Source: Tubiluchus corallicola
Lineage: Eukaryota > Priapulida > Priapulimorpha > Priapulimorphida > Tubiluchidae
NCBI GenBank assembly: GCA_030141605.1
Contig: JAQGDQ010000022.1
Coordinates: forward strand, 1,122,001-1,186,000
Reading direction: 5' to 3'
DNA length: 64,000 nucleotides
The translations under genes were made by a program, and so were the position numbers. This document shows, one piece after another, positions 24,604 to 38,200 of the stretch. The notes below the pieces were generated by a model that saw only the letters and a list, made by a program, of their open reading frames with translations, was not told where the DNA came from and made no database searches. The first letter of the stretch is position 1. Each line of letters begins with the position of its first letter.

Positions 24604-27600
24604 TTATACAAAGCCAAATGTTTTTGTTTTAATAGCCAATAGCAGCTTTTGTTTAAGAATGGGTTTTGATGAGTACAGCGGGATGTAGAGACGAGAAATG
24701 CAGGTGTTAGCCGTTGGAAGATGATTGTCGTCTGCTGGACGAACCGTAATAGTGGGCATGGGTTGAAATCCCTCCTCACTAGCCGGCAGAGCAGGACTAG
24801 ATGTCCAGAAATAGACCTGAAATGAAAAGAATTGGTCTCAAATTATTGTTATTCAGAATTTCAACTATAAAATTTTGAATTTGCATTGAAATTTGTCATT
24901 GAATTAGCACACAATTAACCACAGTTAAAGGTGGCAGTAATTCTATTCAATTTTGAATTTTTTATCGTTGTCGACATTGTTTGAAAGGTCTTGTTTTCTA
25001 TGATTCAATTCCTATGCAATTCATTTTTTGATTAACCCTGTATTAATACTGTATTAATTTCTCGAAAGCACCAATATATATTTATAATTATGTTGACCAT
25101 TTTTATATTTCTTTAATGGAGTGGGTTGAGGTTCAACACATTACTTTGCCCAGGACCTATATCACTGTTACAATTGACGTCTATGAGTTGTTGCTTAACC
25201 ATGATGCAGTTTAGTTTAGTTTAGTTTAGTTTATGGCTTTGCAAGTTAGACAAAGACAACTATTTAATTAACTTTAAATAAGGACAAAACAAAATGTTTG
25301 TTTTCTTTTCTGGTCAGTTTTTATAAACCTCAATGAGATCTTTACAGTCAAAATTAATTCAAAACTTATATTATACATCAATGTAATATTAGTTAATTTT
25401 ACACTATTTTTCTGGTTATAATCATGGTTAAAATATGTCTTTGGGACTTATGTGACTCGGGCATTCAATTTAAGGGTTGTCTATGGAATGGAACAGTCAA
25501 ATTTATTCTACTTCCGTAATCTGACAAATGGAAAAATACAAAAACTGAATGAATCTTGCAGACAATCACATGATCAGTTAATATAAAAAAATACATCGCA
25601 GGCTTGATGTTCGTATGTTTAAAGGCAAGAGAGACTTAATATTTTTGTTGCTAATTTATTGTAAAGCAAGGCTAACTGGCTTAGTTTCCTTATTATACTT
25701 ACGTCTCTGTGTTTTGTAGTGCTTTGAAACTTCGCCTCTACATTCTGTTTAAATTGAAAAGTCATTTTTGGATACTTGAAGTGTTAATTTTGTGTAAAAT
25801 AGCTGCTGCTCTAAAAATTTGTGTTTATGAAAAAGTGCAATCTGCTGATTAGACATTAACCATGATAATTAGACATTAACCGGTAGAGCGATAGACCAAT
25901 ATGTTTGATGTCAATTGCCTTAAGTGTGTAAATTGCTGTTGTAGTCATAGATTACCAAATAACTGGTGATTTTATGCACCTGTAGCTTTAAGTATGTCAG
26001 ACTGCTTTCAAATCACTAACATTGTATCTATGTAAGCTCCCACATAATATCACATCATTTCTTTCAATGAAACTGCTACTGTATACAAAAATGCTAAATT
26101 TGGAAACATAAGTAAGTAAGCAACATTACTGCTTTCAATTCTAATATATGTATCAAAAAGAATAAAATTGGAATATAAGCATTGGAATAGAATCAAGGAA
26201 CTAAGATTAATGGCTCAATTACTTCAGAATGGTAGTTACTGAATGGAGGGATTGCTTAGGCAATACTTTGATATAAACAAATGTTCTGTTCTGTTACTCA
26301 ATTACTTTATACCACCCTAGCAAAAGGTTATGTATCACGCTATAACTTGCAATGCTAGTTGAAAGGCTTACCAAATCCTGCCTCTCTTGTGGATTCATTT
26401 TTTCTATAATGGACCAAAACCATCGTTTAAACCTCAACAGTTTTTCACCACCCTCACCTGGAAAAACAAAGCAAATGCTTTTTAGTGTACCACATGATAT
26501 AAAACAAACAAAAATATGTGACAGCCAATAATCCATAGATATTGTAAAAAATATGTAAGCTAGCAATAAAAACTATGCCTTCAAATAAAGTTATCAGTGC
26601 TAAATTGATATTTGCTTAGCACTTTTTAAATACAGTGAACAATTTTACTGAAATTTGTTAACTGAATACAAATTAAGCAAAATTTCAAATTTACAAACCA
26701 TCAGAAAATGGTGAAATGGCATGACTCCTAGAAATGCTGACAACTAATTTCACCCACTAATACTTACCACTTTCGTTCATAAAGGATGTATAGCTTATGA
26801 GTGTTTGCACATCTACATCACCCACACCGTTTAGTAACAAGCGGAAATCTTCAGCAGTTAAACCTTCTAATGCTGTAGATTGTAGAACGTCAAACACACC
26901 TTTCCTCAGATTCTAACAAAGACAAAACAGTAAGAACACAAATAAGATTACTAATAAATCATTTCTTTTAAAATATTATTTTTAGAACCTTCTTTTCAAT
27001 ATTATTTATTAATGATGACATAAACGCACAATTGTTAAATTTTTGAAAATAAACCTGGCAGAGAGGAAATATGAAAAGCTGGAGAATGAGCCTGGAGATA
27101 ACAATACCAGTGCCACAGGCGACTGCTTATGATTAAGGCAAACGTCAAGGCTATAAAACTAGTAAATGATGAGACAGCAGCTTGGAAAACTTCAACTTTC
27201 AAAGCGTCCAATTTCATACGCTACAACTAACTAATTTTTTCATCAAGAACTCAAGAATACGTATCTAAACATGAGTAAAACACCTGTACACCTGTTCAGG
27301 GTTTCATCATGGAGCAATGTCTTTCATAATGAACTACATTTCAGTCCCAGCACAACAATCTGCATTAAGCCCTGCCATTTAGGACTGGATTTGGCTGAAC
27401 AGAATGAGACACTGTTTCGGTTTACTTTCTAGAACCCTGCTACAGCTGCAAATTCTGTAACATGTTTTTAGTATGCACAGTAAGTTTTAGTCAACAGCAG
27501 AAATTAGAAATTAACAAGCTAGAACTTCACATAAATATTGCATAAATACTACTACACAGATTCAGAAATCCCTTAAACCAATGAGTACAGCTAAGTAACT

Positions 27601-29242
27601 TACTTCTAGTGCCTTCTCTGCCACTTTGATTAGTCTATACTCAGCATACAATCTCACATATTCATACACATTTTGTGGCGTCACTTCCACATCCATTCCA
27701 CGATGCATTAGCTCCACTTGTCCGCCGCCCTGTAAATAAAAACACTTATGGTTGTATTTGCTTCATACAGTTACAACAGTAACTCTTATTAACTAAAATT
27801 TCAACAAAAGTAAAGGAAAGCAAAACGCTATTATCAGTATTGCTGAAAAAAACATAAGTTACTAATTTTCTTGCATCGAAGGGCTAAGCACTTAAAATGT
27901 GACCTTCGTTGAAGCCTTAAGGTAAAATTTTTTAGTTTAATGACTTAATAAAGCAACGGGACTTTCTATGCAATTTGATGTTAACATAAGCTTTTCATGA
28001 TATTATGCTGCTTTGGAAATGTCTTATGCACTTATGGGTATAATATGCAATAAAATATCAACAAGGAATAGGGAAAATACTATCAGTTAAATTAACATTG
28101 TCCCTGTCAAGGTTGCCTGTTTTGCACATGAAAGATCAGTGCAATTGATCGTGCAAAAGCCGCGAGTTGTAAAATTAATTGAAAGTACTCTATCCTGCCA
28201 ATAAGATTCTAGTGAGTAAAAAATGAATTAATGAAACTACCTCTTCCGGTCGAAGGTCAATGCTGAACGTCAAATCTAATGCTGCAAACATTAGATTAGC
28301 GTCTTTATGTTCGGCATCTAGCATAAGCTGTCGTAAACTTTCGTACATGACGGGATCGAAAAATGCTAGATCATGCCAGGCTATTTTTCTTCCAAGAATA
28401 TACTTGTACACATGGCGATTTAAAAATATAGGGCACAGTTCATTCTGAAGTAGACATAGTCCGATCACCCTGAAATAAAAAGTATTTGTAGAAACAAATA
28501 TTGTTTATATTTTATCTATACAAGCCAAGAAAGCGCATGTTATATCCCGGACTACAGGTAATGAACCTGTTCATATTCCTTAGCACTGTATTACACTAAG
28601 TGGTACAAAATATCATTATGAAAATCCTTCAGAAATTGCATTTAGCGTTTTACATGCTCAAGTAAATGAAAGCAAACTGATATGATTAATATGCACATGT
28701 AAAAAGTATACAGCTTACATGCAAATCATGGTGAAGCTAACAGGCCATGTGTGAAGTCAGTGGCTAAAAGGGAAATGGTAGTGAAAGGGCAGTGAATCAC
28801 TGCTTAATCATAGTGGAACAAACATGAATTACTGATTTTAAAAGCCAGTCCTTACGCAAAGCTGATGGATTTTAAAAAGCTGCAAGACCAATATTGCATT
28901 GTTTATTTCACTACGCAATAACAGAATCACATATTGTAAGCCCTGCTGACAAAATTCTCCTAATACGTATCACCTAATATATGCTGCTTTCCAATTACAA
29001 CTGTACAATTAAAACTTTATCCCAAATTTTAGACAATGATGTAGATGCATTACCTTCCTATATTACGAAAGACATTCAATCTTTCTGGAGTGTTGCGACC
29101 AGGACGAGGCGAGTAGAATCCTCGTTTTCCTGGACAGTAGAACAATGGTGAGACATCCTCCAAACATGCAGGGTCATCGTCATCTCCTTCTGTGTCACTG
29201 TTCCTGTTTTGCCTTTCACTAGATGGTCCTGATCCTGGACTT
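24604..29242 (-). other. UBR5: UBR5 exons 30-35: HECT catalytic domain
   Basis: Exons 29242-29054 ([11 protein letters not shown]), 28469-28241 ([31 protein letters not shown]), 27729-27604 ([10 protein letters not shown]), 26912-26768 ([14 protein letters not shown]), 26457-26372 ([20 protein letters not shown]) and 24816-24604. The last exon holds the active-site cysteine in [10 protein letters not shown] (codon 24702-24700) and ends with the family's C-terminus, KTFGFV then TAA. All catalytic landmarks are intact. Confidence 0.95.
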
Positions 29243-32200
29243 CTAAACAGAGTTTATCAAATATTAAATTTCTTTTTCTGTTAACCCACATTGACCTAAT
29301 CTGGGATCTCTAAACCCCGTAAACAGAAAACAGCAAATACCAAATTCTTAATCTCTTTCGCTAAAATGCATAATCATGAAAACAATTGAACTCTTCTTGC
29401 TTTTTTTGTTTTAGTGGGAAACACTATAAGTCATGTAAGGTTATTTGTACGGCAATGAATAAGGCAGTGAAAATTACTATAATTGCTTCAAGAATTGCCA
29501 TATCATTAAAGTGCAGATTGAATGAATTTTCATATCCTACCACACTTTGAAGTACGATTAAAAGTATACATTTAAACACCTATAATAATGCAAAATGTTT
29601 CTGGAATTAACAGCAAGCGAGCCCAACTACTGATGACATCATAACTGAAACAACTTCAACAGCACAAACATTCCGCGAACATTGCACATGTTTGCAAATG
29701 CGAAAACAAAATACAGTGCTACTGCATAACATACAGTGTGGTGCACAAAAACTCAGCATATTTTTCAAATTTTAAGTATAATAATGCCGTAATAACACAT
29801 GAGCTCTTGAACGTGTGCACTACGCCACAACTGAACACCTCTGAACATAGAGATACAGCACCTGTTTTTGTGCAATGCATTTCCGAGATGTAAAAGCGAA
29901 GCACTAGCCACGCGAATGCGAAATTATTGCTCTGTGGTAATAATTATTTCACGTAAGTCATTCTTCAAAAAACAGCATGTGTTCGATTTCAATATTTTGC
30001 AGGGCTGATTGTTTTCAGCTATAGTTTAAGATAGGGTCCGATTTTGCTTTAAAAGTAGAAATTTCTGAATCTGCCAACAGTTTCTACCACTTGTGTAAGT
30101 CCCATGAAGTATTCTAGTGGCATTTCAGAATTCAGCTATACTGTGGTGTTACAAACTAATCTTGTTCTATTATTGCAAATAATTGCCCTTTTTTGGAAAT
30201 GTCCAATTTGACATGTATGAAGCCTAAAGTAAATAACTGCAAAAAACTTACCGTCCCTGAGACATAATGATATCGACTGCGTCTTCAACCCGAGTCATGA
30301 GGGATTCCTCCGAAGCCAGCAGCAGTAAGAGCTGGGCTGGTGAGAGTTCTAGAAGCATACCAGTGACCTTGCCAGCGAGAGTCTGTCAAAACCAAAGAAG
30401 ATCAATATATTTCTTTAACAAGGCATTATTAAAAGGTTAGTATCTGCACCCCAAGACATCAAGCATCTAAATGTGTAGTATGTATATGGTGTCAAGCCAA
30501 TAGCATCTGACAAGTTTATCTTCACCATGGAACTTATTAATTTCAATTTAACAAACTTTGGTAAAATGAAAGCCAAAAATTAAAATATACAAAAGCGGAC
30601 ATCAACTTACAGGTCGAAGAGCTTGTATTTTGGGATACAATCGTTCTCCAAGTTGCTTTTTGTCATCAGACAAGTGGTCATTCTCCCCTTGTGATTCCGA
30701 AGATGGACAGAAAGGACGGGCATCATAGGAAAGAGTTGTGCGACGAGATCGCTCTTTGCCTCTCTGACTACTATAGCGGCGCTCTTTTTCTCTCTCTCGC
30801 GTTCTCAATCTCTGAATTAGATCTAAAAACAGAAAAAAAAACAAAGTTTAAGACAAATTCTACCATTAATTTTAAAATACTTAAATTAATTTCACAACAA
30901 CTTAAGCAAAATGACTTATAACTACAACAATAGTACATGAGCAATAATTTCATTATGAAGTCTGAGTAATAAGGCAGTAAGCCAGTTGAAGTTTGGAGAT
31001 AGAAAACTGCATAAATGTAATTAGATGTCATTTTAGCAAAAAATTTATTATTGATCTTTAATGACAAAAAGAAGCAGATCTGGGAAAATCTAGAGAAACA
31101 TGTCAAAGTAATGTCTTAATTACAGTATCAATCGTAACTTTGACTACACAGTCAAGCAAAAATCGGTTCTTTGAAATGCCAACCAAGAAATGCTAAAATT
31201 CAGTCAGACATGGATCAACAAACAGAATTCAGATCTACTCAGTTGGCTAAAAAAACTATCCACAGCTCACTATGAAAACTGCCCATTCTTGTAAGAAAAT
31301 GCATTCTTGTAAAAACAACAATCATAATTAACAGTGATAATTCATCTAACTTTTCTATACTCAATGTGATAATTAAAGGATTAATTTTCATTCACTTATG
31401 CATCCATCCACATGACCACATAGAATCAAAACGTTCATCAACACAAGTTTTTTATCTTTCCTTTCTTTGTTTAGTCTATATATTTCTTTCTACTTTCCTA
31501 TCATTTGCTTTTCCTATTTTTCTTCAGTTTTTTTTCACAGACATGTTCATTTTCCACAATCTGTACTTGTCTTTAGGTTCTCTTCTCTACTTTTTTTCCA
31601 TTTGTTAAGTCAATTACTTAATACATACAACAATACAATGTATAAATCTTAGACTAACGTTGTTTACATCATTGCCATCCGTATATGAAATCTGCAGGTT
31701 TTCAAACCTGCTGTGGCAATGAAACCAGTTTCCAGTAAAAGATTTTCATTATAGTATGGACTAAGCAAATGTTAGGAATGTCAATAAACAGGTTTTCTGT
31801 AACAACAAGCTAATAGTTTCCACTGTTCACAGGAACAAAAACAAAACCTGTTTCAAAAGCCAAAAGTATACTACAGAATTACAAACAAAGCCAACTATAG
31901 AAGTCAAGACACTGTCACTTCCTTAATTACCTAAATGTTATCTATTGAGAATAAACAAGCACAGCAGGGTAATTTCAGAGCTCAAAGCATAAATTTACTG
32001 GTGATGTAATTCCACAAGCAGTTAGGCTTGTGAACTAAAACAGTTAACTTGACTGACTGTATGAATATTCTCAGCAAGCAAAGAATCAAGAAAGCAGACA
32101 AGTTGTAGCCTCACTTGCAATTAGACAGTACGTAAAGATGCCAGCAGAAACAGTGAATTGGAGACAAAGTGAGAGTTTACAGAAGAACTTGATGTATGCT

Positions 32201-35200
32201 TTCAAGAATGAACTTATGGTTGACATCACTTTCATCGTTGGTCAGCAGCAAAAAAGCATTAAAGCTCATAAGTTACTATTGGCTATGCAAAGTGCAGTGT
32301 TTGAGGACATGTTTTCCAAAAGACGTGAATCGACCGTCCTCATACCAGACATAACACCGACTGTTTTCAGTGAACTCCTAGAGTACTTGTACACTGACAC
32401 AATAGTATTCACTAAAGAGAACTCAACACAACTTATCCACTGTGCAAGAAAATATGGCCTGCCACACTTGGAGGACAAAGTCACAAGATTCCTGTTTTGT
32501 GCTGCAGATAAAGAAACTGTGTGCACTATCATGAATGTGGCAGCAAAGTTCTGCAAGACTCAGTTGGTACAAAGATGTTGGGAAATCATTGACAGCAATG
32601 CAGACGAAATTGTGACCATGGAGAACTTCACAACCTTGACATATGACACTGTGCTGCAGCTGGTCAACCGAGAAACACTTGGGATAAAAGAAGGTGACCT
32701 TTTCCATGGTGTAACACGTTGGGCAGAAGCTGAATGCATTCGCCAACAGCTGAGGCCAACAACAGCCAACCAGAGAAGTGTTTTGAACAACATCCTTCTA
32801 GGTTTGAGGTTTTCTGCAATGGGAGAGCAGGAATTTACAGACGGGCCTGCAAAGTCTGGTCTACTTACTGCAAAAGAGAAGCTTAGTGTATATAAATACA
32901 AGCACTCATCTAAGAAACCACTTCCTTTATTCAATGACAAGCCAAGAATGTATCCCATACCACTGCACATGGAAGTACCTATGCAAGTCTTGCAGAAAAT
33001 GTACCCTTGTGGAGAGCTGTACCGTGGAGGGAACAGGTCACAAGGAGCTGGTGCATACTGGACACTAGCTATCCAAAGAAGCAAAATGGAATGTTGCAAA
33101 GATGAACCAAGTTCAGCTATCTGTGTTTACATTTGTCTGTGTCCGGATTACAAGCAACAACATTTTATTATTTGCAAAGGAACTGTGATCAAATTGATCA
33201 ATGAAGATGCTGCTCAATGCATATCTCACACAACGTCTGAGGATGCGCTGATAGGAAAGGGAAGTGGAAATACCGGGAAGATATTTATGAAGAACAACTT
33301 GCCAGTTACTTGGGACGACTTACTGGACCCAAATTCAGGATTCCTAAAGGACAACACAGTAGTTATAGAAGTATTACTAAAAGCTCAGTTAATTAACAAT
33401 GCTTAAATGCAGCAATAAAATTAATATTGTCTTTCTTATCATAATTTTGCTATTAATAACCAACATATATTTAATAAAGTAGCATCATGAACATAATAAC
33501 AATCTCAACAAATTTGTTCTAATTTATTGCAACTCTTATTATTATTGGAAACTGTTTACTATAACTGTTTAGTATTTTTACTTGTTTAACTTATTTTCTG
33601 AATGTAATTTAAATAAATTCGTTAATTAAGTAACAGACATTAATAATTATTATGTCAATGAATAAATGTTTCTTGTTCATGTTACCTCACATAAAAAATG
33701 AACTCAATTTTCTATGTTTCAAAAAATAAGAGGAAAATGTCACATTCAAACTTTAGAACAGTTTCTAAATGTAAGCATGACTCAAAATATTAGAGAGGTT
33801 AGCAGTAATAGCCTTAAGATTAAACAGTTGACTGATAAACTATAAGCAAGATAGACCTAAGGCAACTCTTCTTGGTAAGTGAGAGTAACATTTTACATTC
33901 TATCATGTATAATTAACATAAAAAATACCGCATAAAAAGTGTTAAGAGAAATGAAATGATAATGATAAGCACTTCAAAAGATGTTAAAAGCAAATTTCAA
34001 TCTAAAACAAAAAACTGACTGAATCATCAACTTATTAGCAACAAAGTAGCATAACTGGTATGAAAAGAAGAAGCTGTTATGAATTCAGACATTTCCATCT
34101 TACAGTACACCATTAAAAATCGTATTCAAATAATTTGTTTATGAAGTTCCTGAGGAAAAAAGACGATTGACTGATCAGAAGGTTCCAGCTACCTTTATAT
34201 TACATGTAGTGACAAAAACTAAGGACACGATGTTTTATAATTTAAAACAAATAACGGAATATCTATTTTCCTCATAAGCTCATTATTGATCAGTTAAATT
34301 AAATGGAACAAGGAGAAAAGCATGAGACTTTGAAACCAGTTTTAAGAAAAATATTTTGATTATAATATGCAGCCTGCAAAAGTTATTCAGTTGAACAAAA
34401 CACATGTACGATTGTGCCATTAGCCACTCCTAGCAACTTTCCGTGCCTAGCTACCCACACCCCTTATGCATAATCAAAGCGTCCGATCATCTGCAGTTGG
34501 TCAGGCATGTGTTAGTCTCCTACTGTTCTTAATTAAGACAATAAACAGTAATCCTATCTACCAGTAGCTAGCGAACGGGTTACCCTGGCGGTCAACAATT
34601 TGCTGCCAGTAAAACAGGAACTGCTGCTGTAGCTAACAGGCCAGACTATTTTCAGACAAACTGAGCTGGTCAATTTGCCTGTGTGTGTGGTCACTGGTTA
34701 GCGAGGACAGCTCTTGAGTGACATGGTGAATAAAACGACAGTATTAGTAACAGGTGTTCTAATTGTCAAATAACCTAAGACTTGCGAATTTACATTCATA
34801 AATATTGTAATTTTGATGCTCAGCTGTTGCTTGCTGCAGTGCAGTGCAGCAGTCAGCACAAAAAATAGATTCTACAATAGAAGAGAATACAGTTTATAGT
34901 GAACTTGCAAACATGGATGAAACAACAGGCAGCACATGGAGAACAGATGAGCACTTTCAAGAGAATTTTGTGTATATTTTCAAGAAAGGCTTGATGACAA
35001 ACGTGACGTTTCTTGTTGGCGAGGAAGGCGAAAGCATTAAAGCACACAAACTTGTTCTTGCGACGCAGAGCTCCGAATTTCAGAACATGTTTTATGGACC
35101 ACATTCGCATCCAGAAGAATCGGTTTTCCACATCTCTGGGATAAACCCTGAAACATTCAGGTTTTTCCTGGAATACATCTACACTGGCAAAATTGAATTT

Positions 35201-38200
35201 ACTCTACAGTTGGCCACCGAGCTTATCAATTGTGCCAAAAAGTATAATATTTTAAAGTTGGAAGAAAGAGCTGTGAAGTACCTCACTTCTATCGTAAAGA
35301 AGGACACCACCTGCAATATCATTGAGGTGGCAACTTACTACAATAAGGTGGACCTCATACAGAAATGTTGGGAAGTGATGGATGCTTATGCCAGCTACAT
35401 TATCAAGACTAAAGCTTTCCTGGGTCTGAAATACGAGACAGTGTTACAGCTGGTAAAGCGGGATTCATTGGGTGTCAGCGAAGGGCATTTATTTAGCGCT
35501 ATTCTGGAGTGGGCAATGGCAGAATGCACACGTCAGTACCTGGAACCGACAACTGCAAATCAAAGGGAGGTTCTTCTTGAGATTCTTTATCAGTTACGGC
35601 TGCCATCCATGGAAGAAAAAGAATTTGCCGATGGACCAGCCAAATCTGGACTACTGTCTTGCGAAGAGAAACTGAACGTTTACAGTTACAAGTTCTCCAG
35701 CGAAAAACCAGTGTCAATTTTCCCTGTCGAACCTCGTGTCTTCCCCACACGCCTGGAGTTTCAGATTCACGGCACAGAACTCGCAACACTGTTGCCTGGT
35801 CACAGGTCATATCACATGCAACAGCATAACTCAACAAGCATGTCACCAATAGATCGTATCTATTGGAAGGTATGTCTTCGAAGGTGTACAGAAAATGATT
35901 GTCCAAAAGCTTCGATGGATGGCGGCTGTTGTCTTGGAGTGTATGTGTGTCCAGAATGTGATGTGCGACAGTTCATTATTCGCAAAGGAACAACACTGAG
36001 GCTTTTAAATACTGATGCACAAGAGAATATGCAGTACATCACACCAGAGGATAAACACGTAGGACAAGGAAAAGATGCTGGTTATGGTACTCACAGACTC
36101 ATAGCTTGGGAACAGTTAATGGATACTGATGCTGGCTTTTTAGCAAATGATACTGTAACAATAGAAGTACTCTTAAAATCACAAGGTGTAGAAAATTAAA
36201 TCACACTTCAGGCTAGTAAAACAAAATGACGAAAGACTGGGTTATCGGGATTTTATAAACACATTGCTATAATCTCAGACACATAACAATACTATGGCAA
36301 TTTCAAATGTCGTAACATTAGGCATAGCGGAAATGTAGCAATGCAAAAATTATTCATTGAGTGTAACATTTTAGATGTAATCAAAATTCTACACCAAATA
36401 TAACAGTATGTACTTATTTATATCTTAATATCAAAATAATTATTAACGATGGTACAAGTATCCACAACCAAGTTAATTGTGGATTGTACTATCAGTAACA
36501 GTCACTATGTAGTTTAAACTTTAGTTATTTTATAGTTTCTATTTTGTATAGTTCAGAATGTTTAGTTCTTTTTAATATAATAATTTTCCTTAGTACACCC
36601 ATAAATTAATAAGGTTTGCTACCATTTATTCAACCAGGAAGCATTACAGAGTTTAAAAAGAGGGAGACTGATATGGAAATAGATGGAAGACAAAGAGAGG
36701 GTTTGACCCAATCATGCAGAAAGAACCATAAGTAGAAAAAATGGCAAAAGAAACTGCAAAGCAAGGGGAGAGAGACACAGAAAGAGAGAGAAAAAAGAGG
36801 CAGGACCAAAAAAGAGGGAACCAGGGAGAGAAAAACAGAGAGGAGACACCTACCACCTAGTCTTATGTTATGCATGCCGTTAGTTATTGTGACAGCAACA
36901 TATGTATACATACATTTGTGTGTGTGCGTGAATGCGTGCGTGTGCGTGTGTGCATGCGTGCGTGTGTAGCGCAGACATGTGGCCAAAGTGACAATGAAGA
37001 TGACAGTGAACTCCTGCATATACTATGGGAGCGGGCATCCAACAAATATACATACTGTTTTCACTTGATAGATCACACGAAACCAAGTAAATAGACTAAA
37101 CCAAGCTCCGGGTAAAAGCAGGTATTTCAGCTAGTTTGCTATATAATAAACACTGGAGAATTCTACTGTTACTAATCATGTATGAACAAAAATAAAATTA
37201 TTCTGAGGAGCACAGTCATCTTTTTTTACAGTTGTGCCTTATTTGAATGTCTTGTAACTTGCAGTTTAGCTATTAAACTTGCTACAAAGTTAATAGCATC
37301 AGTATTAGGCTATTGTTGTTATTATGATAATCATATTCTTAATAAAAAAACATCATTGGAAGCCAAAAACATTTCTGCATATAGCTGATGTTAGTATATG
37401 CCCACTTAATATACACACAAACAGTCATTATATATGGAGTTTATAGCAGTCCATCGATGTCATAAATACTTTTTAAGACTCCCCACAGTTACATCTAACT
37501 AGGAAAATGGTCACCATTTAACTGATCTGCTGCTGAATATTAAAGAAAATGTTGAGTGAGAAAATTAACTACTATTTCCAAAAAACTTTCCTTCACCACC
37601 AGGTCCTGCTGCCTCTTGTTTTTAATTATGTAACCCATACTTAGGGCATGGTTGGTAGTTATAGCGACAGTTCCTTCTATGCAATGAGACATGTTCAAAC
37701 GTAGATAATTTTTGTCAAATTCAAAAACAAAATCACTGAAAATATTTTATAGATCAAATTTGCCAGAACTTTTTCAAATGCCACTTGGGCTTAGTAGCTG
37801 ACAGGTTTAGTTGTTACAATACCAATTCAATTCAAATACTTACTGTACTGCAGTCCCTTGCCTCCTCCAATCTGAGTACCGTCAAGTGGTGGCAACTTCT
37901 CGTTAGATAATACAGCATTAGCGATAGCTGTATAGAAACTTCGAGCTACGCCACTGCCCTCTCCTGGCTCGTCTTTGAAGCTCACCTTTACACGGTGCAC
38001 TGACATGACGGGGGTCGTTGTGCGGCGGTTATAGAACTGATTCAGCTGTTTGACGGTTTGCTGAATGAGAGCCATCCTATCTCTTTCAACCTGAAATTAA
38101 AAGTTCTTATTAGCTATTTGCTGAATGCTGCTGTAAGGGCTCATCCAAACATAGTACACAGTAATATAAAAATAGTGTACTTGCAAAAGTTATTTGATGT

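Noticed and set aside
25211-25234. TTTAG repeats as an interstitial telomere
   Set aside because: Only four to five units and not the TTAGG or TTAGGG sequence.
32560-33099. 179-codon minus-strand ORF under BTB gene A
   Set aside because: Shadow of the BTB coding sequence; no splice signals or similarity to UBR5, and the UBR5 frame joins without it.
36630-37019. Minus-strand ORFs rich in Ser, Phe and Thr-His
   Set aside because: Produced by the GA-rich tract and the GT microsatellite.
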